Source: a virus
Direction: 5' to 3' (one strand)
Virus record (IMG/VR): IMGVR_UViG_3300030090_005147
Coordinates: 1 to 26,783 of that record
Length of the DNA: 26,783 nt
Position 1 is the first letter of the stretch; the number at the start of each line of letters is the position of its first letter. Both the position numbers and the translations under genes were made by a program. Below the pieces are notes generated by a model. It made no database searches. It was not told where the DNA came from and saw only the letters and a list, made by a program, of their open reading frames with translations. Shown piece by piece: positions 1-5,088 of the stretch.

Positions 1-37
1 TTTTCTTCCAATCACTATTAATGTTTCTGATATCCAT
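1..37 (-). CDS. Partial gene, N-terminus only, runs off left edge
   Basis: An ATG on the minus strand at 37-35 overlaps the stop of the DUF932-like gene in a TAATG junction, the arrangement typical of translational coupling. Twelve codons are visible (MDIRNINSDWKK) and the frame is open to the window edge. The upstream sequence GAGGTGGC could act as a weak ribosome binding site inside the preceding gene. Too little is present to assign a function; it is probably the next gene of the same minus-strand operon. Confidence 0.55.
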   Translation of the reverse strand, partial: MDIRNINSDWKK

Positions 38-885
38 TAAGCCACCTCAATTAATTCTTTATTTGCAAAGTCAATCATTCTATCTGTGACATAAGCATTG
101 TTAGTAAAGTCTGCTTTTGTCTGAGTAGGATTGTGCCACAATACATTAGTGCAGGCATTATAGAAATCCCATACAGTAGCATTGTTATTACCTTTAGTTT
201 CTTTAGAAAAGTTTCTATAGATTTTACCAAATGTACTATCTGATATATTAGGAATAACATTTGTAGCTATTTGTCTAAGCATAGCCTCATCTAAGATTGA
301 TCTATCCATTTCAGAGAATGCACTCATCATATTAGATACTTGATTATCGCTTGAATCAATCAATCCTAAAATCTTTTCTACATCATTTTCCCATTTAGCA
401 TTAGACTTGTCATGTAATATTCTTACACTACCTAATCCATGGTTAGTAACCATACCATTGGTACAGATTAGTCTTTCAAGATGTAATCCTGCTGTAAGAG
501 CTTTACTTCCGTCATAACTATTTAAGAAGTGGAGTCCTAATGCAACAGTATCTCCTAACTTGACACCATTTTCTGAATCAATAGTTTTAGTTTGGTCTTC
601 TGCTGTAGTATACAATCCATACTGTTTACCATTAAAGAATTCTTTCTTTATAGTAAACTTGATTTTTGATTGTGCATTGATATGATTAAACATATCAAAG
701 ACTTGCTGATTACTGACTAACAAGTAGTCACTTCTGACAACACCAACTTCATTCCACTTACCTTTCCCACTCTTACCTGTATCGGTTTGAATAGCAAATG
801 CAGAAGAGCTAGTGCCGTCTGTACCTTGTAAAGATACTTTCCTTATATCAGCATAAGGATTTAATTTAGGTTTTACTTTTTCCAT
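37..885 (-). CDS. DUF932 / phage-plasmid-like protein
   Basis: A 282-residue protein on the minus strand. The middle of the protein (about residues 110-155) reads LHFLNSYDGSKALTAG, then LERLICTNGMVTNH, which matches the signature of the DUF932 (phage/plasmid-like, TIGR03299-type) family: an NS-x-DGS-x-A strand followed by an R-hydrophobic-C-x-N turn. The biochemical role of that family is not established; it occurs in many phages and plasmids, often in early regions. The start at 885 is supported by GGGAGC about 8 nt upstream. The gene follows hairpin 924-960 and its stop overlaps the start of the next minus-strand gene. Family assignment is by pattern recall rather than a profile search, so I am fairly but not fully sure. 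Confidence 0.8.
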   Translation of the reverse strand: MEKVKPKLNPYADIRKVSLQGTDGTSSSAFAIQTDTGKSGKGKWNEVGVVRSDYLLVSNQQVFDMFNHINAQSKIKFTIKKEFFNGKQYGLYTTAEDQTKTIDSENGVKLGDTVALGLHFLNSYDGSKALTAGLHLERLICTNGMVTNHGLGSVRILHDKSNAKWENDVEKILGLIDSSDNQVSNMMSAFSEMDRSILDEAMLRQIATNVIPNISDSTFGKIYRNFSKETKGNNNATVWDFYNACTNVLWHNPTQTKADFTNNAYVTDRMIDFANKELIEVA

Positions 886-923
886 AAGTAATTTGCTCCC
901 TGAATTAATAAATAAATATAAGA

Positions 924-960
924 GTATTAATCTCTCTCACTTGTTTAGAGAGATTAATAC
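924..960. promoter_or_regulatory. Conserved-loop intergenic hairpin 1
   Basis: Perfect 14-bp inverted repeat: left arm GTATTAATCTCTCT (924-937), right arm AGAGAGATTAATAC (947-960), loop CACTTGTTT (938-946). It lies between the 57-aa gene ending at 965 and the start of the DUF932-like gene at 885, about 39 nt before that start. The loop plus closing T-A pair is identical in three other intergenic hairpins of the minus-strand region, whereas the stems differ. No U tract follows on either strand, so a simple intrinsic terminator is unlikely. Confidence 0.85.
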
Positions 961-964
961 GAAC

Positions 965-1138
965 TTAACTACATTTTTTATGTTCTGTATACCATTTAGG
1001 CAACATCACTTTAGGTATGTTTTCTGTACCTAGAATAATCATTGACTGATCCTTGTTTGTGGTTTTTTCTCCACATTTCCTACATATAGGATATTCTTTT
1101 ATCATTGACTCTCGCCATTTTTTAAATGATTTACTCAT
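965..1138 (-). CDS. Small CxxC protein, 57 aa
   Basis: A short gene of 57 codons plus stop. Its ATG (1138-1136) overlaps the TGA of the upstream gene as ATGA, so it is probably translated by coupling. The product starts MSKSFKKWRESMIKEYPICR and contains a CRKCGEK knuckle at residues 19-25 and a further Cys near the C-terminus (HKKCS). A single CxxC with a distant third Cys could bind zinc, but a fourth ligand is not obvious. Function is not recognised. Its stop lies 5 nt from the edge of hairpin 924-960. Confidence 0.72.
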   Translation of the reverse strand: MSKSFKKWRESMIKEYPICRKCGEKTTNKDQSMIILGTENIPKVMLPKWYTEHKKCS

Positions 1139-1425
1139 AAATCTAACCTCATTTGATTTAAGTGAAACTCTTTAGCTTGTTCATGGTTTTCTTGTACCCA
1201 TATTTGTGCTCTTACAGGATCTACTTTAAACCATTGATGAACTAATTCTTCTACAACACCGGGGTATAAGCTAGTGTCTTCGCTTTCATCAAAGTAATCT
1301 GTTATGTCGTATACTAAATCTCTTATTGTTTCTTCAAATTTCTTTTTGCTATTGTCTTGATCTTCTCGCATTTGTTGTTCTGCGATATCTAATTCAATAT
1401 CAAATGTTATTTTTTCGTCATTCAT
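1135..1425 (-). CDS. Hypothetical acidic protein, 96 aa
   Basis: A strongly acidic, mostly helical 96-residue protein (MNDEKITFDIELDIAEQQ at the N-terminus). Residues 26-50 are rich in charged residues, followed by a Trp-containing segment VHQWFKVDPVRAQIWVQENH. The ATG at 1425 is preceded by AAGGAGTAAAT, a good ribosome binding site that overlaps the end of the upstream gene. It is the middle gene of a tightly packed trio (1428-1607, 1135-1425, 965-1138), so these are likely co-translated. No family is recognised; small acidic early phage proteins are often host-takeover factors or inhibitors, but that is only a general expectation. Confidence 0.8.
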   Translation of the reverse strand: MNDEKITFDIELDIAEQQMREDQDNSKKKFEETIRDLVYDITDYFDESEDTSLYPGVVEELVHQWFKVDPVRAQIWVQENHEQAKEFHLNQMRLDL

Positions 1426-1427
1426 AT

Positions 1428-1607
1428 TTACTCCTTATTTAATTCGTATTGATTATCTCTTTCTTCTTCTGTTTTGTACCACATTACATCATCTACTTCT
1501 TCATCAGTAAAAGTTAAAAAGTATATGCCATGTATGTAACCATTGTTATTCCCTTCTAATCCTTCATCATGCCAATTAACTTTTATCATTTTGTGTGACT
1601 GATTCAT
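1428..1607 (-). CDS. Hypothetical small acidic protein, 59 aa
   Basis: A 59-codon gene. ATG at 1607-1605 follows AAAGGAG with 7 nt spacing. The product begins MNQSHKMIKVNWHDEGLE and ends in an acidic stretch (TDEEVDDVMWYKTEEERDNQ). Its stop TAA at 1430-1428 lies inside the ribosome binding site of the next gene (1135-1425). It is the first gene after the intergenic region that contains the terminator at 1902-1942 and hairpin 1638-1676, so it heads its own transcription or processing unit. Function unknown. Confidence 0.72.
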   Translation of the reverse strand: MNQSHKMIKVNWHDEGLEGNNNGYIHGIYFLTFTDEEVDDVMWYKTEEERDNQYELNKE

Positions 1608-1637
1608 TTATTTACTCCTTTATTAATGAATACAAGA

Positions 1638-1676
1638 ATATAAAACTTCTCTCACTTGTTTAGAGAAGTTTTATAT
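1638..1676. promoter_or_regulatory. Conserved-loop intergenic hairpin 2
   Basis: Perfect 15-bp inverted repeat: ATATAAAACTTCTCT (1638-1652) and AGAGAAGTTTTATAT (1662-1676) around the same CACTTGTTT loop (1653-1661) as hairpins 924-960, 2618-2663 and 2907-2945. It lies 31 nt upstream of the 59-aa gene starting at 1607 and downstream (in minus-strand reading) of the terminator at 1902-1942, so it cannot simply be the end of the preceding transcript. A TATAAA box on the minus strand overlaps its outer arm, but no good -35 box accompanies it. Confidence 0.85.
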
Positions 1677-1901
1677 GACAATCATCACGACTGAAATGTT
1701 GGGTCGTTACTTTCCCAATAAAAATTTGCCTGAGCTTGCGAAGGCAAATTTTGATATAAGGGGGGTGGGGTAATTTCGCATTGTCGGTTGCGATACCGAC
1801 CAAAAATTTTTTTATAAAATTGCTAGATTTTATCAAAATGTTTTTGTATTTTGAGGTGGTGATGTTGGGCATGGGGTGATTCCTTTACTGAGCTAAATAA
1901 A
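1677..1901. other. Gene-free spacer with three hairpins
   Basis: No credible gene. An 11-bp hairpin, AAAATTTGCCT (1721-1731) with AGGCAAATTTT (1742-1752), has T runs on both sides and could stop transcription in either direction. A 6-bp GTCGGT/ACCGAC hairpin lies at 1783-1800 and a 7-bp ATAAAAT/ATTTTAT hairpin at 1814-1833. G6 followed by TGGGG occurs at 1760-1770. The loop and right arm of the first hairpin include GCTTGCGAAGGC (1734-1745), repeated exactly at 4114-4125 in the large intergenic region. The motif TTGCGA appears at 1736, 1788 and, just beyond, 1926. Confidence 0.6.
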
Positions 1902-1942
1902 AAAAAACCTAATCGCAAATAACTTTTGCGATTAGGTTTTTT
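1902..1942. terminator. Bidirectional intrinsic terminator
   Basis: Stem CCTAATCGCAAA (1908-1919) pairs with TTTGCGATTAGG (1925-1936) around a 5-nt loop. It is flanked by an A run on the left (1899-1907) and six T on the right (1937-1942), so it works on either strand. It begins 8 nt past the stop of the minus-strand gene 1950-2579 and on that strand ends in a long U run, the classic rho-independent form. Confidence 0.92.
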
Positions 1943-1949
1943 AAGGAAG

Positions 1950-2579
1950 TTATCTTCCTTCTTCTAAGGTTGTTGGTTGTTCTTTTATACTAGCTATTGA
2001 TTTACTGCTTACAGCTTGTTGTTCTTTGTCTGCATTAGCTTGTATCCCAATAGTACCAAAGTATCCTTTTTCTTTTGCGAACATTGCATCTTTTCTATTT
2101 TTATAGATATTAGATTCTTCTGTTCTTTCTTTGATTTCGTTTGGTGACAAGTTTTGTCTTTCTTTCCAAGCGAATGGTACCTTTAGCTCAAGGTATTTAT
2201 CTTTAGCTTTTTGATACTCTCCATTAGTTTTAAAGTCTGTTTGGCTACCTTTTGCAATGGTAGGTTCTACTCTAGCTAACATTTTAAGTGTGTCAGGGTG
2301 TTCAATGTATGTAAAATAGTCGAATGTATATTTGTCATAAGGCTCAATACTTTCTTCAGGTAATTTACCTGCATAGTTTACTAATCTCCTAGTATTACCA
2401 AATCCTACATATACATTATAGAATTCTTCTTCATGTACCTTACCAAGTTCTCCATTAGCTTTTAGCCAATAATGTTTACCTTCTACTTCTTTGGTAGCAG
2501 GTACCCAACCAACAGTCACTTTTTCTCCACGTGCTACTGCTCTGATAGGTCGTTTGAATTTTGTTTCTGAGTTACTCAT
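1950..2579 (-). CDS. Hypothetical protein, 209 aa
   Basis: A 209-residue protein with a strong ribosome binding site (AAGGAG, 8 nt before the ATG at 2579). The first 125 residues look like a folded alpha/beta domain with many aromatic residues (HYWLKANGELGKV, YNVYVGFGNTRRLVNYAG, FDYFTYIEHPD). The C-terminal third is charged and Gln/Ser rich, likely a flexible helical tail. No motif allows a confident family. It is the last gene before the terminator at 1902-1942 and is preceded by hairpin 2618-2663. Base composition matches its neighbours. Confidence 0.85.
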   Translation of the reverse strand: MSNSETKFKRPIRAVARGEKVTVGWVPATKEVEGKHYWLKANGELGKVHEEEFYNVYVGFGNTRRLVNYAGKLPEESIEPYDKYTFDYFTYIEHPDTLKMLARVEPTIAKGSQTDFKTNGEYQKAKDKYLELKVPFAWKERQNLSPNEIKERTEESNIYKNRKDAMFAKEKGYFGTIGIQANADKEQQAVSSKSIASIKEQPTTLEEGR

Positions 2580-2617
2580 ATTTTTTCTCCTTATTTTTTT
2601 AATTAATAATAACCCAT

Positions 2618-2663
2618 GAAAGTAATAGTAACTTTCACTTGTTTATAAGTTACTATTACTTTC
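2618..2663. promoter_or_regulatory. Conserved-loop intergenic hairpin 3
   Basis: Perfect 17-bp inverted repeat: GAAAGTAATAGTAACTT (2618-2634) and AAGTTACTATTACTTTC (2647-2663). Between them lies T-CACTTGTTT-A plus one extra T, so the conserved 11-nt core TCACTTGTTTA is intact (2635-2645). The hairpin sits between genes 2679-2894 and 1950-2579, 39 nt upstream of the latter's start, the same spacing as for hairpin 924-960. Confidence 0.85.
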
Positions 2664-2678
2664 TTTTTAATCATCACT

Positions 2679-2894
2679 TTAGTTATTCTTTTTACTAAGT
2701 TGAACAGGGTACCTTTCATCATGTACCCAACAATTTTGTGAGTAACATAAGTTACAGGTATCGATTAGTAATTCATGTTTACTATAATCTGTATAGTATG
2801 ATTTCTCTATTTCCCAATCAGTTAGTAAAGGTTTTTGATTGACATGATGCTGATTGCTTTCAGTTATGTCTATATAATCTCTAATTGTTTTCAT
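2679..2894 (-). CDS. Small Cys-containing protein, 71 aa
   Basis: A 71-residue protein (MKTIRDYIDITESNQHHVNQ at the start). Near residues 46-55 it carries TCNLCYSQNCW, a C-x2-C-x4-C arrangement, with several His residues nearby (HH at 16-17, HE and HD later), so a small zinc knuckle is possible. The ATG at 2894 follows AAGGAGAT. The gene is flanked by conserved-loop hairpins on both sides (2907-2945 upstream, 2618-2663 downstream) and so forms a single-gene unit. Function not recognised. Confidence 0.78.
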   Translation of the reverse strand: MKTIRDYIDITESNQHHVNQKPLLTDWEIEKSYYTDYSKHELLIDTCNLCYSQNCWVHDERYPVQLSKKNN

Positions 2895-2906
2895 TTTATC
2901 TCCTTA

Positions 2907-2945
2907 GAATTAAATTATTGTCACTTGTTTATAATAATTTAATTC
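2907..2945. promoter_or_regulatory. Conserved-loop intergenic hairpin 4
   Basis: GAATTAAATTATT (2907-2919) pairs perfectly with AATAATTTAATTC (2933-2945). The stem continues through one G-T pair (2920/2932) and one T-A pair (2921/2931) to the invariant CACTTGTTT loop (2922-2930). The right arm contains the stop codon of gene 2939-3229, and the hairpin ends 13 nt upstream of the start of gene 2679-2894. The G-T pair would be an A-C mismatch in the minus-strand RNA. Confidence 0.82.
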
Positions 2946-3229
2946 GTTTTTGAATTAACTTTATTTAAAAACACTTGAATCTTTTTCAAGTAGAATTGGT
3001 ACCAATAAGATTTCTTGAATGTTTCTAGGTACCATTTGTTGTCTGCATAAGGGGGGTTATCCCTAGTCCACTTACCTTCTTCGTCAAGTAGTTTGTAGAG
3101 TAATTTGGGGGTGAGTGGGTCATTCTGAATATCCTTACACATTTGACATTGTATAAATGTTGCTTTAGGATATTCAGGAAAACAGGCACAATTACCTAAT
3201 ACTCCGTAGTATGATTTTTGTTCAGTCAT
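2939..3229 (-). CDS. Small zinc-ribbon-like protein, 96 aa (paralogue of 3622-3849)
   Basis: I chose the start at 3229 (MTEQKSYYGVLGNC) because GGAGTTAAAA lies directly upstream; an in-frame extension to 3340 has no ribosome binding site and would overlap the upstream gene heavily. The protein carries NCACF at residues 13-17 and FIQCQMCKD at about 25-33, i.e. C-x-C followed by C-x2-C, enough ligands for one zinc. The same order (NCxC, then FIxCxxCK) occurs in the product of 3622-3849, which suggests a duplicated family. The C-terminal part is rich in aromatic and basic residues (WYLETFKKSYWYQFYLKK). Role unknown. Confidence 0.8.
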   Translation of the reverse strand: MTEQKSYYGVLGNCACFPEYPKATFIQCQMCKDIQNDPLTPKLLYKLLDEEGKWTRDNPPYADNKWYLETFKKSYWYQFYLKKIQVFLNKVNSKTN

Positions 3230-3629
3230 TTTTAACTCCTTTGTAATATGTACTTTTAAATTCTCCATTGTATTCAGTACAAGCAATACAGGTATAAACT
3301 TCTGCAATTTCATTGACCATGTCGTCATGATCAAAGCCACAGTTTATACCATTGTTCATGCCATACTCACAGCCGTATTCTTCGTAATGAAGTTCGTCTG
3401 ACGTGTATATTTCACACTTACAATTTTCATTGATTGGTACCCATACTATGTAAGTTGATTCATCTATAATTTGGTATTCATAGAAGTCCATTGCTATTGC
3501 ACATTCAAGGTCAGTAGCATATTTACCATATATTTTATTAGTTTCATCAACCATTTTTTGATACTTTTTTATTTCAGTTTCAGTTAGGAATCTTTTTTCT
3601 AACATCACGCCATTAATTTTCTTAGTCAT
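3222..3629 (-). CDS. Hypothetical Cys-rich acidic protein, 135 aa
   Basis: A 135-residue protein starting MTKKINGVMLEKRFLTETEI, with the ATG at 3629 preceded by TTTAGGAGAATTAA. Cysteines cluster in the second half: NCKCEIY (about 73-79), GCEYG and NCGFDHDD, then YTCIACTEYNG near the C-terminus, so one or two metal sites are possible. Its stop overlaps the start of 2939-3229 by 8 nt, and its own start overlaps the stop of 3622-3849 by 8 nt, giving a coupled three-gene cassette. No family recognised. Confidence 0.83.
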   Translation of the reverse strand: MTKKINGVMLEKRFLTETEIKKYQKMVDETNKIYGKYATDLECAIAMDFYEYQIIDESTYIVWVPINENCKCEIYTSDELHYEEYGCEYGMNNGINCGFDHDDMVNEIAEVYTCIACTEYNGEFKSTYYKGVKND

Positions 3630-3849
3630 TTAATTCTCCTAAATTGAATAAGGTTAATATTTCATCTTGTTCGGATTTACTTGCTTGCTTAAATTCTTCT
3701 GAATTCATAAGTAAGAATAGTTCGTCAGCGTCTTTACACTTGCATGACTCACATTTTATAAAGTCAGGCATATAGACATTTTCTTCAGGGTGCCACTCAC
3801 TATCCCAATAGCAATTACAATTATTAATAGTTCTCAGTTTGTTGTTCAT
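3622..3849 (-). CDS. Small zinc-ribbon-like protein, 75 aa
   Basis: A 75-residue protein and the first gene of the minus-strand set. ATG at 3849 follows AAAGGAGGAAGAT, one of the best ribosome binding sites in the window. It reads INNCNCYWDSEWHPE near the N-terminus and FIKCESCKCKDADELF at about residues 31-46: C-x-C plus C-x2-C-x-C. The spacing of motifs and the flanking residues mirror the product of 2939-3229, so the two are probably paralogues. The C-terminal half is helical and acidic. Role unknown; a nucleic-acid or protein-binding zinc knuckle is the simplest inference. Confidence 0.82.
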   Translation of the reverse strand: MNNKLRTINNCNCYWDSEWHPEENVYMPDFIKCESCKCKDADELFLLMNSEEFKQASKSEQDEILTLFNLGELND

Positions 3850-4020
3850 ATCTTCCTCCTTTAGGAATTTTATTTTTAATAAAACAAAAACTTAATTTTT
3901 TAAGAAGCAACGAGGGGGGTGGAGTGGAAGAGTTAAGACATTGCGATATTAAGCCTATGGTGGGGAAATGGAAAGGTTGAGTTTTGCTTATGGATTTAGC
4001 CTACCATGGAGCATAGACAG

Positions 4021-4076
4021 ACCTTCATTCTCAGACCATCTTACGCGAATGCGTTAGAAGGTAAGAGATTGAAGGT
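4021..4076 (+). repeat. Long imperfect hairpin, 24-nt arms, GAAT loop
   Basis: ACCTTCATTCTC (4021-4032) pairs with GAGATTGAAGGT (4065-4076) with one T-T mismatch. After a 2x2 internal loop, ACCATCTTACGC (4035-4046) pairs with GCGTTAGAAGGT (4051-4062) with two mismatches. The apical loop is GAAT (4047-4050). A GAC/GTC helix (4016-4018/4079-4081) and an 8-bp GTTTTGCT/AGCAAAAC helix (3981-3988/4085-4092) continue the stem outward. Confidence 0.8.
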
Positions 4077-4173
4077 AAGTCATTAGCAAAACCTTCCATT
4101 TGAAGGCCTTCCTGCTTGCGAAGGCCATCATAGGATAGCAATCCTGTGGATTGGCTCCATTCCATTTTCGGCT

Positions 4174-4308
4174 CTGACAAATTTAAATTGCACAAAGATG
4201 GAAGTAGTAAAATGTGCAATTCGTGTCAGGAAATCCTACTTACAGGATAAGCCTGACGCGAACTTGTACATTTTATCTGCTTAGCTCGACTGCAATTTAA
4301 ATTTTCAG
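4174..4308 (+). repeat. 135-nt palindromic element with three stacked stems
   Basis: The outer stem is CTGACAAATTTAAATTGCA (4174-4192) with TGCAATTTAAATTTTCAG (4291-4308): 18 bp with one bulged C. Fifteen-nt internal loops on each side follow. The second stem is TAAAATGTGCAA (4208-4219) with TTGTACATTTTA (4264-4275), and the third is TTCGTGTCAGG (4220-4230) with CCTGACGCGAA (4252-4262), separated by one bulged C at 4263. The apex is ATCCT/AGGAT (4233-4237/4244-4248) with loop ACTTAC. Both imperfect pairs in the long arms are G-T on the plus strand. Such a structure is far beyond chance; it may be an RNA domain, a cruciform or a replication-related site. Confidence 0.85.
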
Positions 4309-4738
4309 ATGCTATTCTGTGAGCACGTTACTGCGAACTCTTCGCGATTTTTACCAAAAACCCCCTTCAGGGGGCCGAGGAACTCGTGTCGCGTCCAATT
4401 GCCATCAAGGGGGGCTTGGGGTTTTCCATATGCCTTTAAATCTATAGTGGTGGGGTTTGAAGGCAATAGGTGGGGTTAATAATTCATTCCAAAAATACTA
4501 TTGAATTTTAAGCCTTGCGAATCCAATTCGTTTTTTTTGTTTCTTTTTTTTGCGAATAGGTATCGCGATAAATCTCCAAAAAAAAGAAAATTGATTTAAG
4601 AATCGCTTTAGCGATATAGGAAAGTGTTTTCCGTAAGAGTCTAGCTTACATATAGCTACGCTTGTTGCTTTTAGCTTTAAATAATATATAGCAAACAATT
4701 CAAACACTATAAAAAATAGTGCAACCGATGTTGCTGTG

Positions 4739-4762
4739 AATAGCTAAAGTGGTTTAGCTATT
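4739..4762 (+). repeat. Perfect 10-bp hairpin with GTGG loop
   Basis: AATAGCTAAA (4739-4748) and TTTAGCTATT (4753-4762) around GTGG. It directly follows a two-hairpin junction (CACTAT/ATAGTG at 4705-4721, GCAAC/GTTGC at 4721-4734 with CGAT loop) closed by ATTCA/TGAAT (4698-4702/4737-4741). The last helix competes with this hairpin for 4739-4741, so alternative folds are possible. Confidence 0.75.
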
Positions 4763-4801
4763 TAATCAATCAACCATGCAACAAAGAAACAAGAGAGAGG
4801 G

Positions 4802-4857
4802 GGTATGTCTTAACAAATCTGCAAATGGGCTATACATACCTATGACAGATTTTTTTT
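4802..4857 (+). terminator. Pseudoknot or attenuator-like structure ending in T8
   Basis: GGTATGT (4802-4808) is complementary to ACATACC (4834-4840), and AAATCTG (4815-4821) to CAGATTT (4846-4852). The segments interleave a-b-a'-b', so they form either an H-type pseudoknot or two mutually exclusive hairpins. The second is followed by the rest of a run of eight T (4850-4857), as in an intrinsic terminator with a large loop. This is the best plus-strand transcript end in the gene-free region. Confidence 0.55.
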
Positions 4858-4880
4858 GCAAAGTGGACTTGCTATGGCTG

Positions 4881-4967
4881 TAGCTATTATATAGCTAATT
4901 GCTCTCCCTCTTATGGGGAGAGCAAAGCTAATTATGGTATTCTTCTCTCGCTATAGCATTATATAGC
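4881..4967. repeat. AGCTA-rich hairpin cluster
   Basis: Three hairpins in 87 nt: TAGCTAT/ATAGCTA (4881-4897, loop TAT); TTGCTCTCCC/GGGAGAGCAA (4899-4925), extended by TAGCT/AGCTA (4892-4896/4926-4930) with a bulged AA; and GCTATA/TATAGC (4950-4967). AGCTA or TAGCT recurs many times between 4650 and 4970, and the palindrome TAGCTA occurs at 4881 and 4892. Iteron-like binding sites or an RNA junction are both possible; no U run follows. Confidence 0.6.
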
Positions 4968-5013
4968 TATATTGCAAAGCGTGTCAATACAAGGAAGGCT
5001 TGAAAAATGAACG

Positions 5014-5075
5014 GATAGGGGGGAATTGTTTAGAATAGATAATTATATGTGAATATTTATTATGTTCCCCCTATC
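5014..5075. repeat. G/C-run inverted repeat flanking a 39-nt AT-rich core
   Basis: GATAGGGGGGAA (5014-5025) is complementary to TTCCCCCTATC (5065-5075) apart from one extra G. The 39 nt between are almost entirely A and T except for isolated G. It sits immediately upstream of the late promoter. GC clamps around an easily melted segment fit a DNA-unwinding or regulatory site, but function is inferred only. Confidence 0.65.
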
Positions 5076-5088
5076 ACGAGAGAAAGAG

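Larger units (their letters stand above)
3967..4857 (+). ncRNA. Candidate large structured noncoding RNA
   Basis: Inference from secondary structure. Helices read on the plus strand include 3981-3988/4085-4092, 4021-4032/4065-4076, 4035-4046/4051-4062, 4105-4111/4120-4126, 4132-4136/4141-4145, 4174-4192/4291-4308, 4208-4230/4252-4275, 4343-4347/4389-4393, 4361-4365/4370-4374, 4395-4403/4462-4470, 4602-4606/4611-4615, 4633-4637/4645-4649, 4705-4710/4716-4721, 4721-4725/4730-4734 and 4739-4748/4753-4762. The candidate ends with a pseudoknot and eight T at 4850-4857. Imperfect pairs 4216/4267, 4224/4258, 4437/4459 and 4131/4146 are G-T on this strand and would be A-C on the other, which favours a plus-strand transcript. 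Length (about 0.9 kb) and style recall giant ornate phage RNAs such as GOLLD and ROOL, but I cannot match it to either. No clear promoter was found upstream, and the 5' end is a guess. Confidence 0.45.

Noticed and set aside
1660-1872. Minus-strand 70-codon open frame
   Set aside because: It runs through several hairpins and part of the conserved-loop hairpin, has no ribosome binding site, and its product looks random.
924-2945. CRISPR array or ordinary intrinsic terminators for the four hairpins
   Set aside because: Spacing is irregular and the units surround genes, so it is not CRISPR. They lack consistent U runs on either strand, unlike the true terminator at 1902-1942.
3850-3905. Promoter for the minus-strand early genes
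   Set aside because: The stretch is so A/T rich that many weak -10-like boxes appear, but none has a convincing -35 partner, so no call is made.
4031-4219. Minus-strand 62-codon open frame in the large intergenic region
   Set aside because: It is formed by the arms of nested inverted repeats; there is no ribosome binding site and no protein-like pattern.
4498-4707. Minus-strand 69-codon open frame
   Set aside because: Low-complexity Lys/Phe run from the A/T tracts at 4531-4591; no ribosome binding site.
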